This document shows, one piece after another, positions 7,674 through 14,738 of a stretch of 14,738 bases of DNA. Source of the DNA: CAZQAA01 sp964591255 (GTDB lineage Bacteria > Desulfobacterota > DSM-4660 > Desulfatiglandales > Desulfatiglandaceae); contig CAZQAA010000160.1 of NCBI GenBank assembly GCA_964591255.1, forward strand, positions 1-14,738, written 5' to 3'. The notes under the pieces were generated by a model that was given only the letters and a program-made list of their open reading frames with translations, was not told where the DNA came from and searched no databases. Made by a program: the position numbers and the translations under genes. Positions within the stretch are counted from its first letter, which is position 1. The number at the start of each line of letters is the position of its first letter.

Positions 7674-8965
7674 GATTCGTACGGATCTCTTACAATAACC
7701 GTCTGCTCCCGCCCAGGTCCTACTGATATCATAGAAATCGGGATACCTGTTATGTCTTCGATGGCCTCAAGGTATACACGGGCATTTGAAGGTAAGTGAT
7801 CCATACTGTTCACCCCGGATATATCTTCATGCCAGCCGGGGATTTCCATATAAACAGGTGTGCATCGTGACAATTGTGTCAGGCTGGCAGGTCTGTGATT
7901 AACCTCCTCATTGTCAAGCCTATATCCCACACAGATCTTTAAGCTATCGAGACCCGTAAGTACATCCAGTTTGGTTATTGCCAGGCTGTTAAGGCCATTA
8001 ATACGACATGAATCTGAAACCACAACCAGGTCAAGCCATCCGCAACGACGTCTCCTGCCGGTGGTGGCACCAAATTCATTCCCTTTTTCCTGGATATAAT
8101 CACCCACCTCGTCCGTGAGCTCGGTTACAAAAGGACCGGCACCAACACGGGTAGTATATGCCTTTACAATGCCTAAAATATGCCCCAGGCTGCCTGGACC
8201 TGTGCCGGATCCTGCGCTTGCATTACCGGCCACCGTAATAGAAGAAGTCACGAACGGATATGTACCGTGGTCCACATCCAGATGTGTCCCCTGCGCCCCT
8301 TCAAACAGGATAATCTTGTCCTCCTTCAGGGCCTGATCCAGTTCTAACGAGACATCAGAAATATATGGATAAAGCTTGTCGGCCATCTGCAGATATTTTT
8401 CAAGCATAGGCCGCCAATCTAATGGTTCGGCATTCAAAAATCTGGTGAGATAAAAATTTTTCTCCTTTAAATTATTCCTTATCTTTTTTTCCAGTATCTT
8501 CGGATCGGTCAGATCAATCACTCTTATCCCTATCCTAGCCGCCTTGTCTTCATAACATGGCCCAATGCCACGACCAGTAGTACCTATCTTGCTACTCCCC
8601 TTTGCCACCTCCCTGGCCATATCAATAGCCTTATGATAAGGCATTATGACATGGGCCTTATCACTAAGGGAGAGTCTGTCTGAATCTACCTTCAATCCAG
8701 ACCTGTTGAGATCATCAATTTCATCCAGAAGCACCTCAGGGTCAACTACAACTCCATTGCCAATCAGGCATTTAGTATTTTCATACAGGATACCGGATGG
8801 AATTAAATGGAAAATAAATTGATTACCTCCTACTACAAGAGTATGACCGGCATTATTGCCACCTTGAAATCTTACTACCATATCTGCCTTCTCAGTAAGA
8901 AGATCGACAATCTTGCCTTTCCCTTCGTCTCCCCACTGGGTTCCTACGATAACGATATTTGGCAT
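7670..8965 (-). CDS. purA: Adenylosuccinate synthetase
   Basis: 431 residues, the normal length. It joins IMP and aspartate using GTP to give adenylosuccinate, the first committed step from IMP to AMP. Diagnostic features are the N-terminal GTQWGDEGKGKIVDLL, with the catalytic Asp at 13 and the P-loop-like lysine at 17; FQGGNNAGHT with the catalytic His at 41; GTTGRGIGPCYEDKAAR (about 127-145); and TTGRRRRCGWLD (about residue 300), the IMP/aspartate loop. All key residues are present. The ATG has a good ribosome site (TTTGGAG, with GGAG at 8973-8976, 7 bases upstream). It is last in the minus-strand series, 72 bases after glnS, and I see no terminator hairpin in that gap. Confidence 0.98.
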   Translation of the reverse strand: MPNIVIVGTQWGDEGKGKIVDLLTEKADMVVRFQGGNNAGHTLVVGGNQFIFHLIPSGILYENTKCLIGNGVVVDPEVLLDEIDDLNRSGLKVDSDRLSLSDKAHVIMPYHKAIDMAREVAKGSSKIGTTGRGIGPCYEDKAARIGIRVIDLTDPKILEKKIRNNLKEKNFYLTRFLNAEPLDWRPMLEKYLQMADKLYPYISDVSLELDQALKEDKIILFEGAQGTHLDVDHGTYPFVTSSITVAGNASAGSGTGPGSLGHILGIVKAYTTRVGAGPFVTELTDEVGDYIQEKGNEFGATTGRRRRCGWLDLVVVSDSCRINGLNSLAITKLDVLTGLDSLKICVGYRLDNEEVNHRPASLTQLSRCTPVYMEIPGWHEDISGVNSMDHLPSNARVYLEAIEDITGIPISMISVGPGREQTVIVRDPYES

Positions 8966-9037
8966 ATTTCAACTCCAAAGAAATAATTTGTATTGCAAGA
9001 TCAACAACCTATTGATTCTCCCTCACCTGCTCAGGAC

Positions 9038-10738
9038 TTACAATGCCTTGCGTTTTTTGATCTTGCTCCACGTATCACGCAATGGCACTGTTCTATTGAA
9101 AACAAGTCTTTCCTCGGACGAATCCTTGCTATCAACACAAAAATAGCCCAACCTCTCGAATTGATACGGGATTCCTGGCTTAGCCTTCAGCAGACTCGGC
9201 TCAACAGGACATGATTTCAGGGTAATGAGTGAATTGGGATTCAGATGGGCCCCCAGTGCATCACCATCTGGAACATCAGCCGGGTCTTCGTCCAAAAACA
9301 GATGGTCGTATAGACGGACCTCGGCATTTGCCGCATGATGTGCAGATACCCAGTGCAGTGTAGCCTTTACCTTGCGTCCATCCGGTGAAAACCCTCCCCT
9401 TGTCTCTGGATCATATGTACAACGCAGTTCAATGATTTCCCCTGTCTTTTTGTCCTTCACCACATCTACACACTTGATATAGTAGGCATATCTAAGCCTC
9501 ACTTCCCTGCCCGGGGCCAGGCGAAAAAATTTTCTTGGTGGATCCTCCAGAAAATCTTCCTGTTCAATATAAAGTACCTTTGAAAAAGGTATCGTCCTTT
9601 TTCCCATTTCAGGATCTTCCGGATTATTAACGGCTTCCAGCTCCTCAACGGTGCCTTCAGGATAATTATCAATTACCACACGAAGAGGATTCAACACTCC
9701 CATCACACGAAAGGCACGTTTATTCAGGTCCTCTCTTACACAATGCTCAAGCAATGCAATATCCACTAAGCTGTTCCGCTTGGCCACCCCAATTCGTTCA
9801 CAAAAATCCCGTACTGATTCAGGGGTATATCCACGTCTTCGAATCCCGGATATTGTAGGCATCCGCGGATCGTCCCATCCGGTTACAACTCCATGCTCCA
9901 CAAGTTCCAAAAGCCTGCGCTTACTCATGACTGTGTGAGTCAAATTTAGACGGGCAAACTCAATCTGCTGAGGATGATACAAGCCTAATTCATCTAAAAA
10001 CCAATCATAAAGGGGCCGGTGATCTTCAAACTCCAGGGTACACAAGGAATGGGTAATTCCCTCGATGGAATCCGAAACACAGTGGGTAAAATCATAGGTA
10101 GGATAAATACACCACTTCTTTCCAGTCCGGTGATGGTCGGCATGCAAGATACGATAAATCACCGGATCACGCATAGTTATATTTGGAGATGCCATATCGA
10201 TCTTTGCCCTGAGGACCCGCGAACCATCTTCGAACTCCCCTTTTCGCATTCGCTCAAAAAGATCCAGGTTTTCATCTACAGATCTGGTGCGATATGGACT
10301 TTCTATGCCGGGCCTGGTCAAGGTGCCCCGGTATTCCCTGATATCCCGGGGACTCAAATCGCAGACATATGCTTTGCGTTTTTTAATAAGCTCAACCGCA
10401 AACAGGTAAAGCCGCTCAAAATAATCCGAGGCATAAAACAGTCTGTCACCCCAGTCAAAACCGAGCCATCTGATATCAAATTTGATCGATTCGATATATT
10501 CGATCTCTTCCTTGCTCGGATTAGTATCATCGAATCGCAAATTGCAAAGAGCCCCCTCATACTCAGCGGCAAGCCCGAAGTTTAGACAGATTGATTTTGC
10601 ATGTCCTATGTGCAGATAGCCGTTAGGTTCCGGGGGAAACCGGGTATGAACCCTTCCACCATACTTGTTGGACTTCAAATCTTCATCAATAATGTTGCGT
10701 ATAAAATTAGTAAGCGGATTAGAATCCTTGGTGACCAT
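9038..10738 (-). CDS. glnS: Glutaminyl-tRNA synthetase
   Basis: 566 residues, close to the 554 of E. coli GlnRS. It charges tRNA-Gln directly with glutamine. This is a class I synthetase with HIGH at residues 43-46 in FPPEPNGYLHIGHAKSICLN and a KMSKS equivalent VMSKRRL at 270-276. FPPEPNG, RFDDTNPSKEE and DFTHCVSDSIEGITHSLCTL mark it as GlnRS rather than GluRS. The C-terminal beta-barrel anticodon-binding half is present (residues about 340-560), so the protein is full length. GlnRS is thought to have reached bacteria by transfer from eukaryotes and is patchy among them; most other bacteria use GatCAB amidation. The ATG is preceded by GGAG with a longish 10-base spacer. The leader back to mltG is 173 bases, longer than other gaps in this series, so the gene may have its own promoter or regulation. 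Confidence 0.98.
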   Translation of the reverse strand: MVTKDSNPLTNFIRNIIDEDLKSNKYGGRVHTRFPPEPNGYLHIGHAKSICLNFGLAAEYEGALCNLRFDDTNPSKEEIEYIESIKFDIRWLGFDWGDRLFYASDYFERLYLFAVELIKKRKAYVCDLSPRDIREYRGTLTRPGIESPYRTRSVDENLDLFERMRKGEFEDGSRVLRAKIDMASPNITMRDPVIYRILHADHHRTGKKWCIYPTYDFTHCVSDSIEGITHSLCTLEFEDHRPLYDWFLDELGLYHPQQIEFARLNLTHTVMSKRRLLELVEHGVVTGWDDPRMPTISGIRRRGYTPESVRDFCERIGVAKRNSLVDIALLEHCVREDLNKRAFRVMGVLNPLRVVIDNYPEGTVEELEAVNNPEDPEMGKRTIPFSKVLYIEQEDFLEDPPRKFFRLAPGREVRLRYAYYIKCVDVVKDKKTGEIIELRCTYDPETRGGFSPDGRKVKATLHWVSAHHAANAEVRLYDHLFLDEDPADVPDGDALGAHLNPNSLITLKSCPVEPSLLKAKPGIPYQFERLGYFCVDSKDSSEERLVFNRTVPLRDTWSKIKKRKAL

Positions 10739-10911
10739 TTAAGATATTCTCCATTTCCGGTTCATTTTGTATTATCCTATCCAAATCCTTTTAGTATTTC
10801 TCATACATCTTGCCTCATGGATAGAGACTCACTATTAGCACACTTCGGTCTCCTTTGGGAGTCCCAAAAGTCTTTATTGACACATCTTGGCAACAATCCA
10901 TGCCCTGTTTA
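10739..10911 (-). other. 173-base leader between mltG and glnS with inverted repeats
   Basis: Non-coding as far as I can judge. It holds a near-perfect palindrome TTTGGGA-G-TCCCAAA (10854-10868), a GAGAC/GTCTC pair (10824-10828 with 10848-10852) and a CTATCC/GGATAG pair spaced about 36 bases nearer glnS. The octamer CAAGATGT (minus strand) occurs twice about 75 bases apart. GATAAT before glnS resembles a -10 box but lacks a good -35. It lacks the T-box antiterminator sequence and a U-run terminator, so I cannot name a regulatory class. A 35-codon minus-strand reading frame begins in the mltG stop region and ends at CCATGA, but it lacks family resemblance. Confidence 0.45.
10854..10868. repeat. 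15-base palindrome TTTGGGAGTCCCAAA
   Basis: Two 7-base arms flank one central base, too tight for an RNA hairpin without melting the inner pairs. It is more like a protein-binding site or chance. It lies upstream of glnS on the minus strand. Confidence 0.6.
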
Positions 10912-11949
10912 TCATCCTCCATTTTTGATAACACTCTTTCGACGTTTCTGCTGATAAATGCGGACGGCCTTTTTGTGTTCCTTGTACGTCTTGGAAAAAA
11001 AATGAGATCCGTCGTTTTTTGATACAAAGTATAGGTAGTCTGTATGGGCGGGATAGAGGACTGCCCTGATGGAATCCAAACCGGGATTGGCTATGGGGCC
11101 GGGAGGAAGCCCCTGGATTACATAAGTATTATATGGGGTCGGTCTGCCAAGATCCTTTCTTGTCAAATTCCCATTAAAGTCCTTGATGCCATAAATCACT
11201 GTAGGATCACTTGCAAGACGGATCCCCTTTTTCAGCCTGTTCAAAAAAACACTTGCAATAACCGCCCGCTCATCCGCCCGGGCAGTCTCTTTTTCAATCA
11301 TAGATGCAAGAGTGACAACCTCTTCTATAGTCATTCCCAGCTCTTCAATCCGTTTTTTAAAGGGGTTTATAACCTCCAGAAAACGCCTCACCATGACGTC
11401 GATAACCGATATTGCAGGTATTTCATGACCGAAGTGATAGGTATCTGGATATAAATATCCCTCAAGCGTGGGAGCTGAAATGCCATACTGTTTGGGGAGT
11501 TCGGAATTCAGTGCAAGTGATATAAACTCGTGTGGAGCTACGATCCCCTTCTTGCCTAAAAAGGTCCCGATCTGTTTTGCCGTAAAGCCTTCAGGAATTG
11601 TCACCGAGTGGACAACAATAACACCCCTTGTAAGAATATCTATAATCTGCAAAGGTGTCATGCTGGCACTCAGCCTGTATTCACCTGCCTTGATATTCCT
11701 CCCATGTCCCATAAGCCTGGCCCAGGCCTTAAAAACAGGCCCGCAGGTAATAAGTTTTCGTTCTTCGAGTCTGTTTGCGACCTCATTCAGGGTCATTCCT
11801 CCCCTTATTATAAAAATCTCTCCTGGTGCCTCCTTCTTGACCGGGGTTATAATGTAGTACCCGAACCCCATGGCGGTAATCACAGCCACAAAAAACATGA
11901 AGGAAGATACGACAAATATAATTTTTTTATATGAAATATCGGATCTCAT
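10912..11949 (-). CDS. mltG: Endolytic peptidoglycan transglycosylase MltG (YceG-like)
   Basis: 345 residues, normal for the family. It cleaves nascent glycan strands inside the chain near the inner membrane and is thought to act as the terminator of glycan elongation. There is one N-terminal membrane segment (about residues 9-34) and a LysM-like region (about 85-135, IKAGEYRLSASMTPLQIIDI), then the catalytic domain with LEGYLYPDTYHF (162-173) and LASMIEKETARADERAVIAS (214-233), where Glu219 corresponds to the catalytic Glu of E. coli MltG. SDPTVIYGI and GRPTPYNTYVIQGLPPGPIANPG complete the signature. The start ATG has a weak ribosome site, but the membrane anchor follows directly. It lies 43 bases after the FAD oxidoreductase gene, probably co-transcribed. 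In many bacteria it sits with pabC, tmk and holB; here its neighbours are different. Confidence 0.95.
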   Translation of the reverse strand: MRSDISYKKIIFVVSSFMFFVAVITAMGFGYYIITPVKKEAPGEIFIIRGGMTLNEVANRLEERKLITCGPVFKAWARLMGHGRNIKAGEYRLSASMTPLQIIDILTRGVIVVHSVTIPEGFTAKQIGTFLGKKGIVAPHEFISLALNSELPKQYGISAPTLEGYLYPDTYHFGHEIPAISVIDVMVRRFLEVINPFKKRIEELGMTIEEVVTLASMIEKETARADERAVIASVFLNRLKKGIRLASDPTVIYGIKDFNGNLTRKDLGRPTPYNTYVIQGLPPGPIANPGLDSIRAVLYPAHTDYLYFVSKNDGSHFFSKTYKEHKKAVRIYQQKRRKSVIKNGG

Positions 11950-11992
11950 TTCTGCCGCTGCATACCAATGTTATAAGAGTCAGATATTAATT

Positions 11993-13174
11993 TCAATTTC
12001 TGCGGCTTATACCCCATGGTATTAATAATTTCAAATAATTCACAGGATTATATAACAATCTACGATAGCTGCTTATCCCCATTGCCACATCTGTTGCGGC
12101 CTCAATGAGCCGCTGGCCATTCAGACGCAGAGCCATGTTAAATGCCTTTGGGGATCTATATGCCAGACCTGCAAGGCATCTGCCCAGTCTCAATTCGGAC
12201 AATATACGCCTCGATATCATTAATTCATAATGTTGTTTTACCTGGTTTTCATCCAAACGCCCTGCTATTATGGCACTTGCCGCCATGTTGCCGCTCAGGA
12301 TGGCAAGAGAAATCCCTTCACCAGTAAAAGGATCGGCCAGGCCGGCAGCATCTCCTGTCAAAAGCACTCTCCCTTTTACAAATGAATCCCTTCTTGGACT
12401 CAAGGGGATAACCCACCCGCGTCTTTTTGCACCCAGGGCCTCTTCAAGCCCCATGTTTCTTAGATAAACTTCAAATATCCTATTCAAATTGAGCGGACTC
12501 TGCCTTAAGCTCATCACACCAATTGAGACATGCCCCCTCTTAGGAAACAGCCATCCATATCCAGACGGTACTACCCCAAAATCAAACCTGGCAGTTTTCC
12601 CTACTCTTTCAAGAAATTCATCATCGGGTGAGATATCACACTCAATGGCAGGAATAAGCTGACGGTCTTCTTTCCAACCTGTTTTTCTTGCCACAGTACT
12701 CATTGCCCCATCCGCCGCCACCACAAAACGCGCATCTATTGCACCCTTGGTGGTAAGCAACTTCACCCTGCCAGCGCTGGGCATCACATTTGTAACACGG
12801 CAGCCCTGATACACATCAGTGCCAGCGTCTTCTGCAGCAGTCAGGAGAATATAGTCGAACTTTTTCCTGGAAGCCATTGATATAATTGGAGTATTCCTTT
12901 TTACAAAAAAATTGAGCCGTGGTGTCTGCAGGACCAGATGGACAGTGTGACATTGTCTCTCAATAGCTCCTGAAACATCCACTTTGACAAGCCGAAGGGC
13001 CCTTTGGATCACACCGCCTCCACAGGTCTTATGGCGTGGAAGATATTCTTTTTCAATTATTGCAACCCGCAATCCCTTCTTTGCCAGATACAAGGCAGAA
13101 GTGGATCCCGCAGGCCCGCTACCCACCACGGCAACATCATATGATTTTATGTGATTACCGATCAGGTCAGACAT
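11993..13174 (-). CDS. FAD-dependent oxidoreductase, geranylgeranyl reductase family
   Basis: 393 residues. Members reduce isoprenoid double bonds (archaeal lipids, chlorophyll side chain, menaquinone side chain) with FAD and a reduced donor. Visible are the N-terminal dinucleotide fold VAVVGSGPAGSTSALYLAKK (15-34) with acidic Glu41 ending strand two, KTCGGGVIQRAL (49-60; this Cys-Gly-Gly-Gly is typical of the family), VVAADGAMSTVARK (151-164), GYGWLFPKRGHVSIGV (205-220) and LLTGDAAGLADPFTGEGISL (271-290), the second FAD-binding motif. There is no signal peptide; the C-terminus is hydrophobic and may touch the membrane. The substrate cannot be read from sequence: menaquinone or polyprenyl chains are reasonable for a bacterium, archaeal-type lipids less so. 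The start ATG at 13174 has no strong ribosome site, but the fold begins soon after. It heads the series with mltG, glnS and purA. Confidence 0.88.
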   Translation of the reverse strand: MSDLIGNHIKSYDVAVVGSGPAGSTSALYLAKKGLRVAIIEKEYLPRHKTCGGGVIQRALRLVKVDVSGAIERQCHTVHLVLQTPRLNFFVKRNTPIISMASRKKFDYILLTAAEDAGTDVYQGCRVTNVMPSAGRVKLLTTKGAIDARFVVAADGAMSTVARKTGWKEDRQLIPAIECDISPDDEFLERVGKTARFDFGVVPSGYGWLFPKRGHVSIGVMSLRQSPLNLNRIFEVYLRNMGLEEALGAKRRGWVIPLSPRRDSFVKGRVLLTGDAAGLADPFTGEGISLAILSGNMAASAIIAGRLDENQVKQHYELMISRRILSELRLGRCLAGLAYRSPKAFNMALRLNGQRLIEAATDVAMGISSYRRLLYNPVNYLKLLIPWGISRRN

Positions 13175-13230
13175 ATATAGGCTCGCATTTTGCTGATTTG
13201 CATGGTAAAGTGCATTGCAGACACATTAAG
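13175..13230. promoter_or_regulatory. Short divergent promoter region between the oxidoreductase and the permease
   Basis: Only 56 bases separate two genes facing apart, so their promoters must overlap here or lie inside the coding ends. TATATA sits directly before the oxidoreductase ATG. I cannot mark a convincing -35/-10 pair for either direction. Confidence 0.4.
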
Positions 13231-14577
13231 ATGCAACCAATGGCAAATAACTCTCCCATCTCAAATAAAGAAGCCGTGCTTTCCAAGGTCCTGGATCTTT
13301 GGGACTCCGTAGCCATAGTAGTAGGTGTTGTTATAGGTGTCGGAATCTTCAGGGTCCCCGCTGAGATTGCCGGCTATCTCCCCTTCCCCAAGCTGATTAT
13401 CCTTGCGTGGTTACTCGGCGGTATATTTTCCATGGTCGGGGCTCTCTGTTATGCAGAGCTATCCTCTTCTTTTCCAGAAACAGGAGGAGACTACGTATAT
13501 ATTAAGGAGAGCTACGGCAAATTGGCAGCTTTTCTGTATGCCTGGGCAGGCATACTTGTAGTCCGCACAGGCGTGATAGCCACCGTTGCACTTATATTCG
13601 CAGAATACTCCATTTCATTTTTTTCCCTCCACGCATCACTGGTTAAGGCCGTAGCGATATTTATAATAGCAACACTTTCCTTTGTAAATATACTTAGTGT
13701 CAAAAAAGGGAAATGCTTGCTGAACATATCGGTTATGGCCAAGATCGCGGCCCTCGCAGGTATCATAATATTCGGAATAATGTTAGGAAAAGGCGAGATA
13801 AAAAATTTTCAGCACCTGTCTTTTTCAGGTGAAAAAAATATTATGGAATTATTCGGACTTGCAATGGTGCCGGTATTATGGACTTATGGCGGTTGGCATG
13901 AAAATACATTTATGACAGGCGAGACAAAAAATGCTCAAAAAGTGCTCCCCATGGCGCTCATTACGGGAACAATAATTATAACTCTAATATATAGTTGCAT
14001 GAATACTATTTATATCTATCTGGTTCCAGTGGACAGGATGGCCCATTCCACTTTAATCGCCTCGGACATAATGAAATTATTATGCGGAAAAGAGGCGACA
14101 AAGATAGTGGAGGGGCTGGTGATGTTGTCCGCATTCGGCAGCCTTAATGCAACTATAATAACCTCCAGCAGAATCACCTATGCCATGGGGCGGGACAATC
14201 CCCTATTCCGATATATAGGGGAGGTACACACAAGGTTCAGGACACCTGCCAGAGCAATTACAGCCAATGCGATATGGAGCAGCATATTGATAATCATATG
14301 GGGCACTTTCAGCAAACTCCTTTTCTTTACCGGATTTCTTGTATGGTTTTTTTTCGCCATCATAGCATCAGGTCTTATCATATTGCGTTACAAATACCCC
14401 CGAATGGACAGACCTTTCAGTGTATGGGGATACCCTGTGACACCGGTCATCTTTATTATGGTATGCATATGGCTTACAGGAACCATTTTGCTCCACTACC
14501 CACTCCAATCCGTTATTGGAGCAGGCTTAATGCTCAGCGGGGTACCCATCTATCTCATCTCGAAAAGGTTTTCGTAG
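13231..14577 (+). CDS. APC-superfamily amino-acid permease, about 448 aa
   Basis: Integral inner-membrane transporter with about 12 predicted helices. The first helix carries the unwound-helix motif GVVIGVGIFRVPAEIAGYLP, and the next segments are LIILAWLLGGIFSMVGALCY, AELSSSFPETGGDYVYIKES and, in the sixth helix region, MVPVLWTYGGWHENTFM. This pattern resembles the L-type/SteT-like exchangers of the APC family; the actual substrate is not readable. The frame is open back to 13036, but that part runs antisense through the oxidoreductase gene and is rich in His, Arg and Gln, unlike a transporter. The start is therefore placed at ATG 13231, with ATG 13240 nearly as likely; neither has a strong ribosome site. 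Length then suits the family (430-460 residues). It stands alone, divergent from the oxidoreductase; its last codons hold a small CGAAAA/TTTTCG inverted repeat. Confidence 0.87.
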   Translation: MQPMANNSPISNKEAVLSKVLDLWDSVAIVVGVVIGVGIFRVPAEIAGYLPFPKLIILAWLLGGIFSMVGALCYAELSSSFPETGGDYVYIKESYGKLAAFLYAWAGILVVRTGVIATVALIFAEYSISFFSLHASLVKAVAIFIIATLSFVNILSVKKGKCLLNISVMAKIAALAGIIIFGIMLGKGEIKNFQHLSFSGEKNIMELFGLAMVPVLWTYGGWHENTFMTGETKNAQKVLPMALITGTIIITLIYSCMNTIYIYLVPVDRMAHSTLIASDIMKLLCGKEATKIVEGLVMLSAFGSLNATIITSSRITYAMGRDNPLFRYIGEVHTRFRTPARAITANAIWSSILIIIWGTFSKLLFFTGFLVWFFFAIIASGLIILRYKYPRMDRPFSVWGYPVTPVIFIMVCIWLTGTILLHYPLQSVIGAGLMLSGVPIYLISKRFS

Positions 14578-14617
14578 GCGTAATCATATTGACTTTAAAG
14601 TATTATATCCCGCCAAA

Positions 14618-14722
14618 TTACCTGCCAACCACGTTTTCAGGACTGTATTTCCCTTCCATCACCTTGCGAGCACATACAGGACAATAAGTGGATGTCACAT
14701 CTATCTTTGCTTTATCTTTCAT
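14618..14722 (-). CDS. Possible 34-residue CxxC mini-protein, or the 3' end of a gene entering from the right
   Basis: The minus strand reads ATG at 14722 to TAA at 14618. The product begins MKDKAKIDVTSTYCPVCARK and ends with VMEGKYSPENVVGR. The CPVC pair looks like half of a zinc ribbon. The five codons before the ATG (to the window edge) are also open, reading S-V-E-R-Y, so the frame might be the C-terminus of a longer protein. A purine-rich GAGAGA lies a few bases before the ATG but is a weak ribosome site. It converges on the permease gene with 40 bases between stops. With a single CxxC, metal binding would need a partner subunit or residues outside the window. It may be a real small gene, a fragment or chance. 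Confidence 0.4.
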   Translation of the reverse strand: MKDKAKIDVTSTYCPVCARKVMEGKYSPENVVGR

Positions 14723-14738
14723 ATATCTCTCTACTGAC

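Noticed and set aside
10019..10585. Plus-strand frame of 188 codons across glnS
   Set aside because: It is antisense to conserved GlnRS coding sequence and has no family resemblance, so it is a shadow frame.
10739..10911. T-box leader or tRNA before glnS
   Set aside because: No T-box antiterminator sequence, no terminator U-run and no cloverleaf could be found.
13036..13230. N-terminal extension of the permease
   Set aside because: It is antisense to the FAD-binding start of the oxidoreductase, and its His/Arg/Gln-rich composition does not fit an APC transporter.
14556..14580. CGAAAA/TTTTCG inverted repeat at the end of the permease gene as a terminator
   Set aside because: The stem is short and AT-rich with a 2-base loop, lies within the coding end, and is not followed by a T-run.
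1..14738. Defence island, mobile element, CRISPR or biosynthetic cluster
   Set aside because: All larger genes are housekeeping or common metabolic families, and no transposase, integrase, direct-repeat array or toxin-antitoxin pair is visible.

Overview
The window looks like ordinary chromosomal DNA from a Gram-negative bacterium, most likely a deltaproteobacterium in the broad sense (Desulfobacterota or a relative). The reasons are an outer-membrane-type lipoprotein, a bacterial GlnRS, and a tandem of MoeA and MoeA fused to a periplasmic-binding-protein-like domain, a pairing I associate with anaerobic, molybdenum- or tungsten-dependent lineages. This placement is inference from gene content; no rRNA or other phylogenetic marker is present. 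There is no tRNA, insertion sequence, phage gene, CRISPR array or integrase signal.

Layout. Bases 1-3737 (+): the 3' nine-tenths of dnaK, overlapped by 4 bases (ATGA) by a large lipoprotein gene with TPR-like helices and a type I periplasmic-binding fold (LpoA-like, penicillin-binding-protein activator class). Bases 3794-4156 (-): a small conserved-looking protein of unknown function. Bases 4157-4473: a 317-base AT-rich divergent gap. Bases 4474-7673 (+): two moeA-type genes for molybdenum or tungsten cofactor assembly, overlapping by 4 bases; the second starts at TTG and carries a C-terminal ligand-binding-like domain.

Bases 7670-13174 (-): a same-strand series read in the order FAD-dependent geranylgeranyl-reductase-family oxidoreductase, mltG, glnS, purA. 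It meets the moeA pair tail to tail, with one TTAA palindrome supplying both stop codons. Bases 13231-14577 (+): an APC-family amino-acid permease, divergent from the oxidoreductase across a 56-base gap. Bases 14618-14722 (-): a possible 34-residue CxxC mini-ORF, perhaps the end of a gene entering from the right.

How the genes relate. Most are housekeeping: protein folding (DnaK), cofactor maturation (MoeA pair), purine synthesis (PurA), translation (GlnRS) and cell wall (LpoA-like protein, MltG). A loose envelope theme links the lipoprotein, MltG and the isoprenoid-type reductase, but they lie in different transcription units. I see no clear new multi-gene system. The best leads are the MoeA-sensor fusion, the dnaK/lipoprotein coupling, the unusual glnS leader and the CxxC mini-ORF at the right edge.
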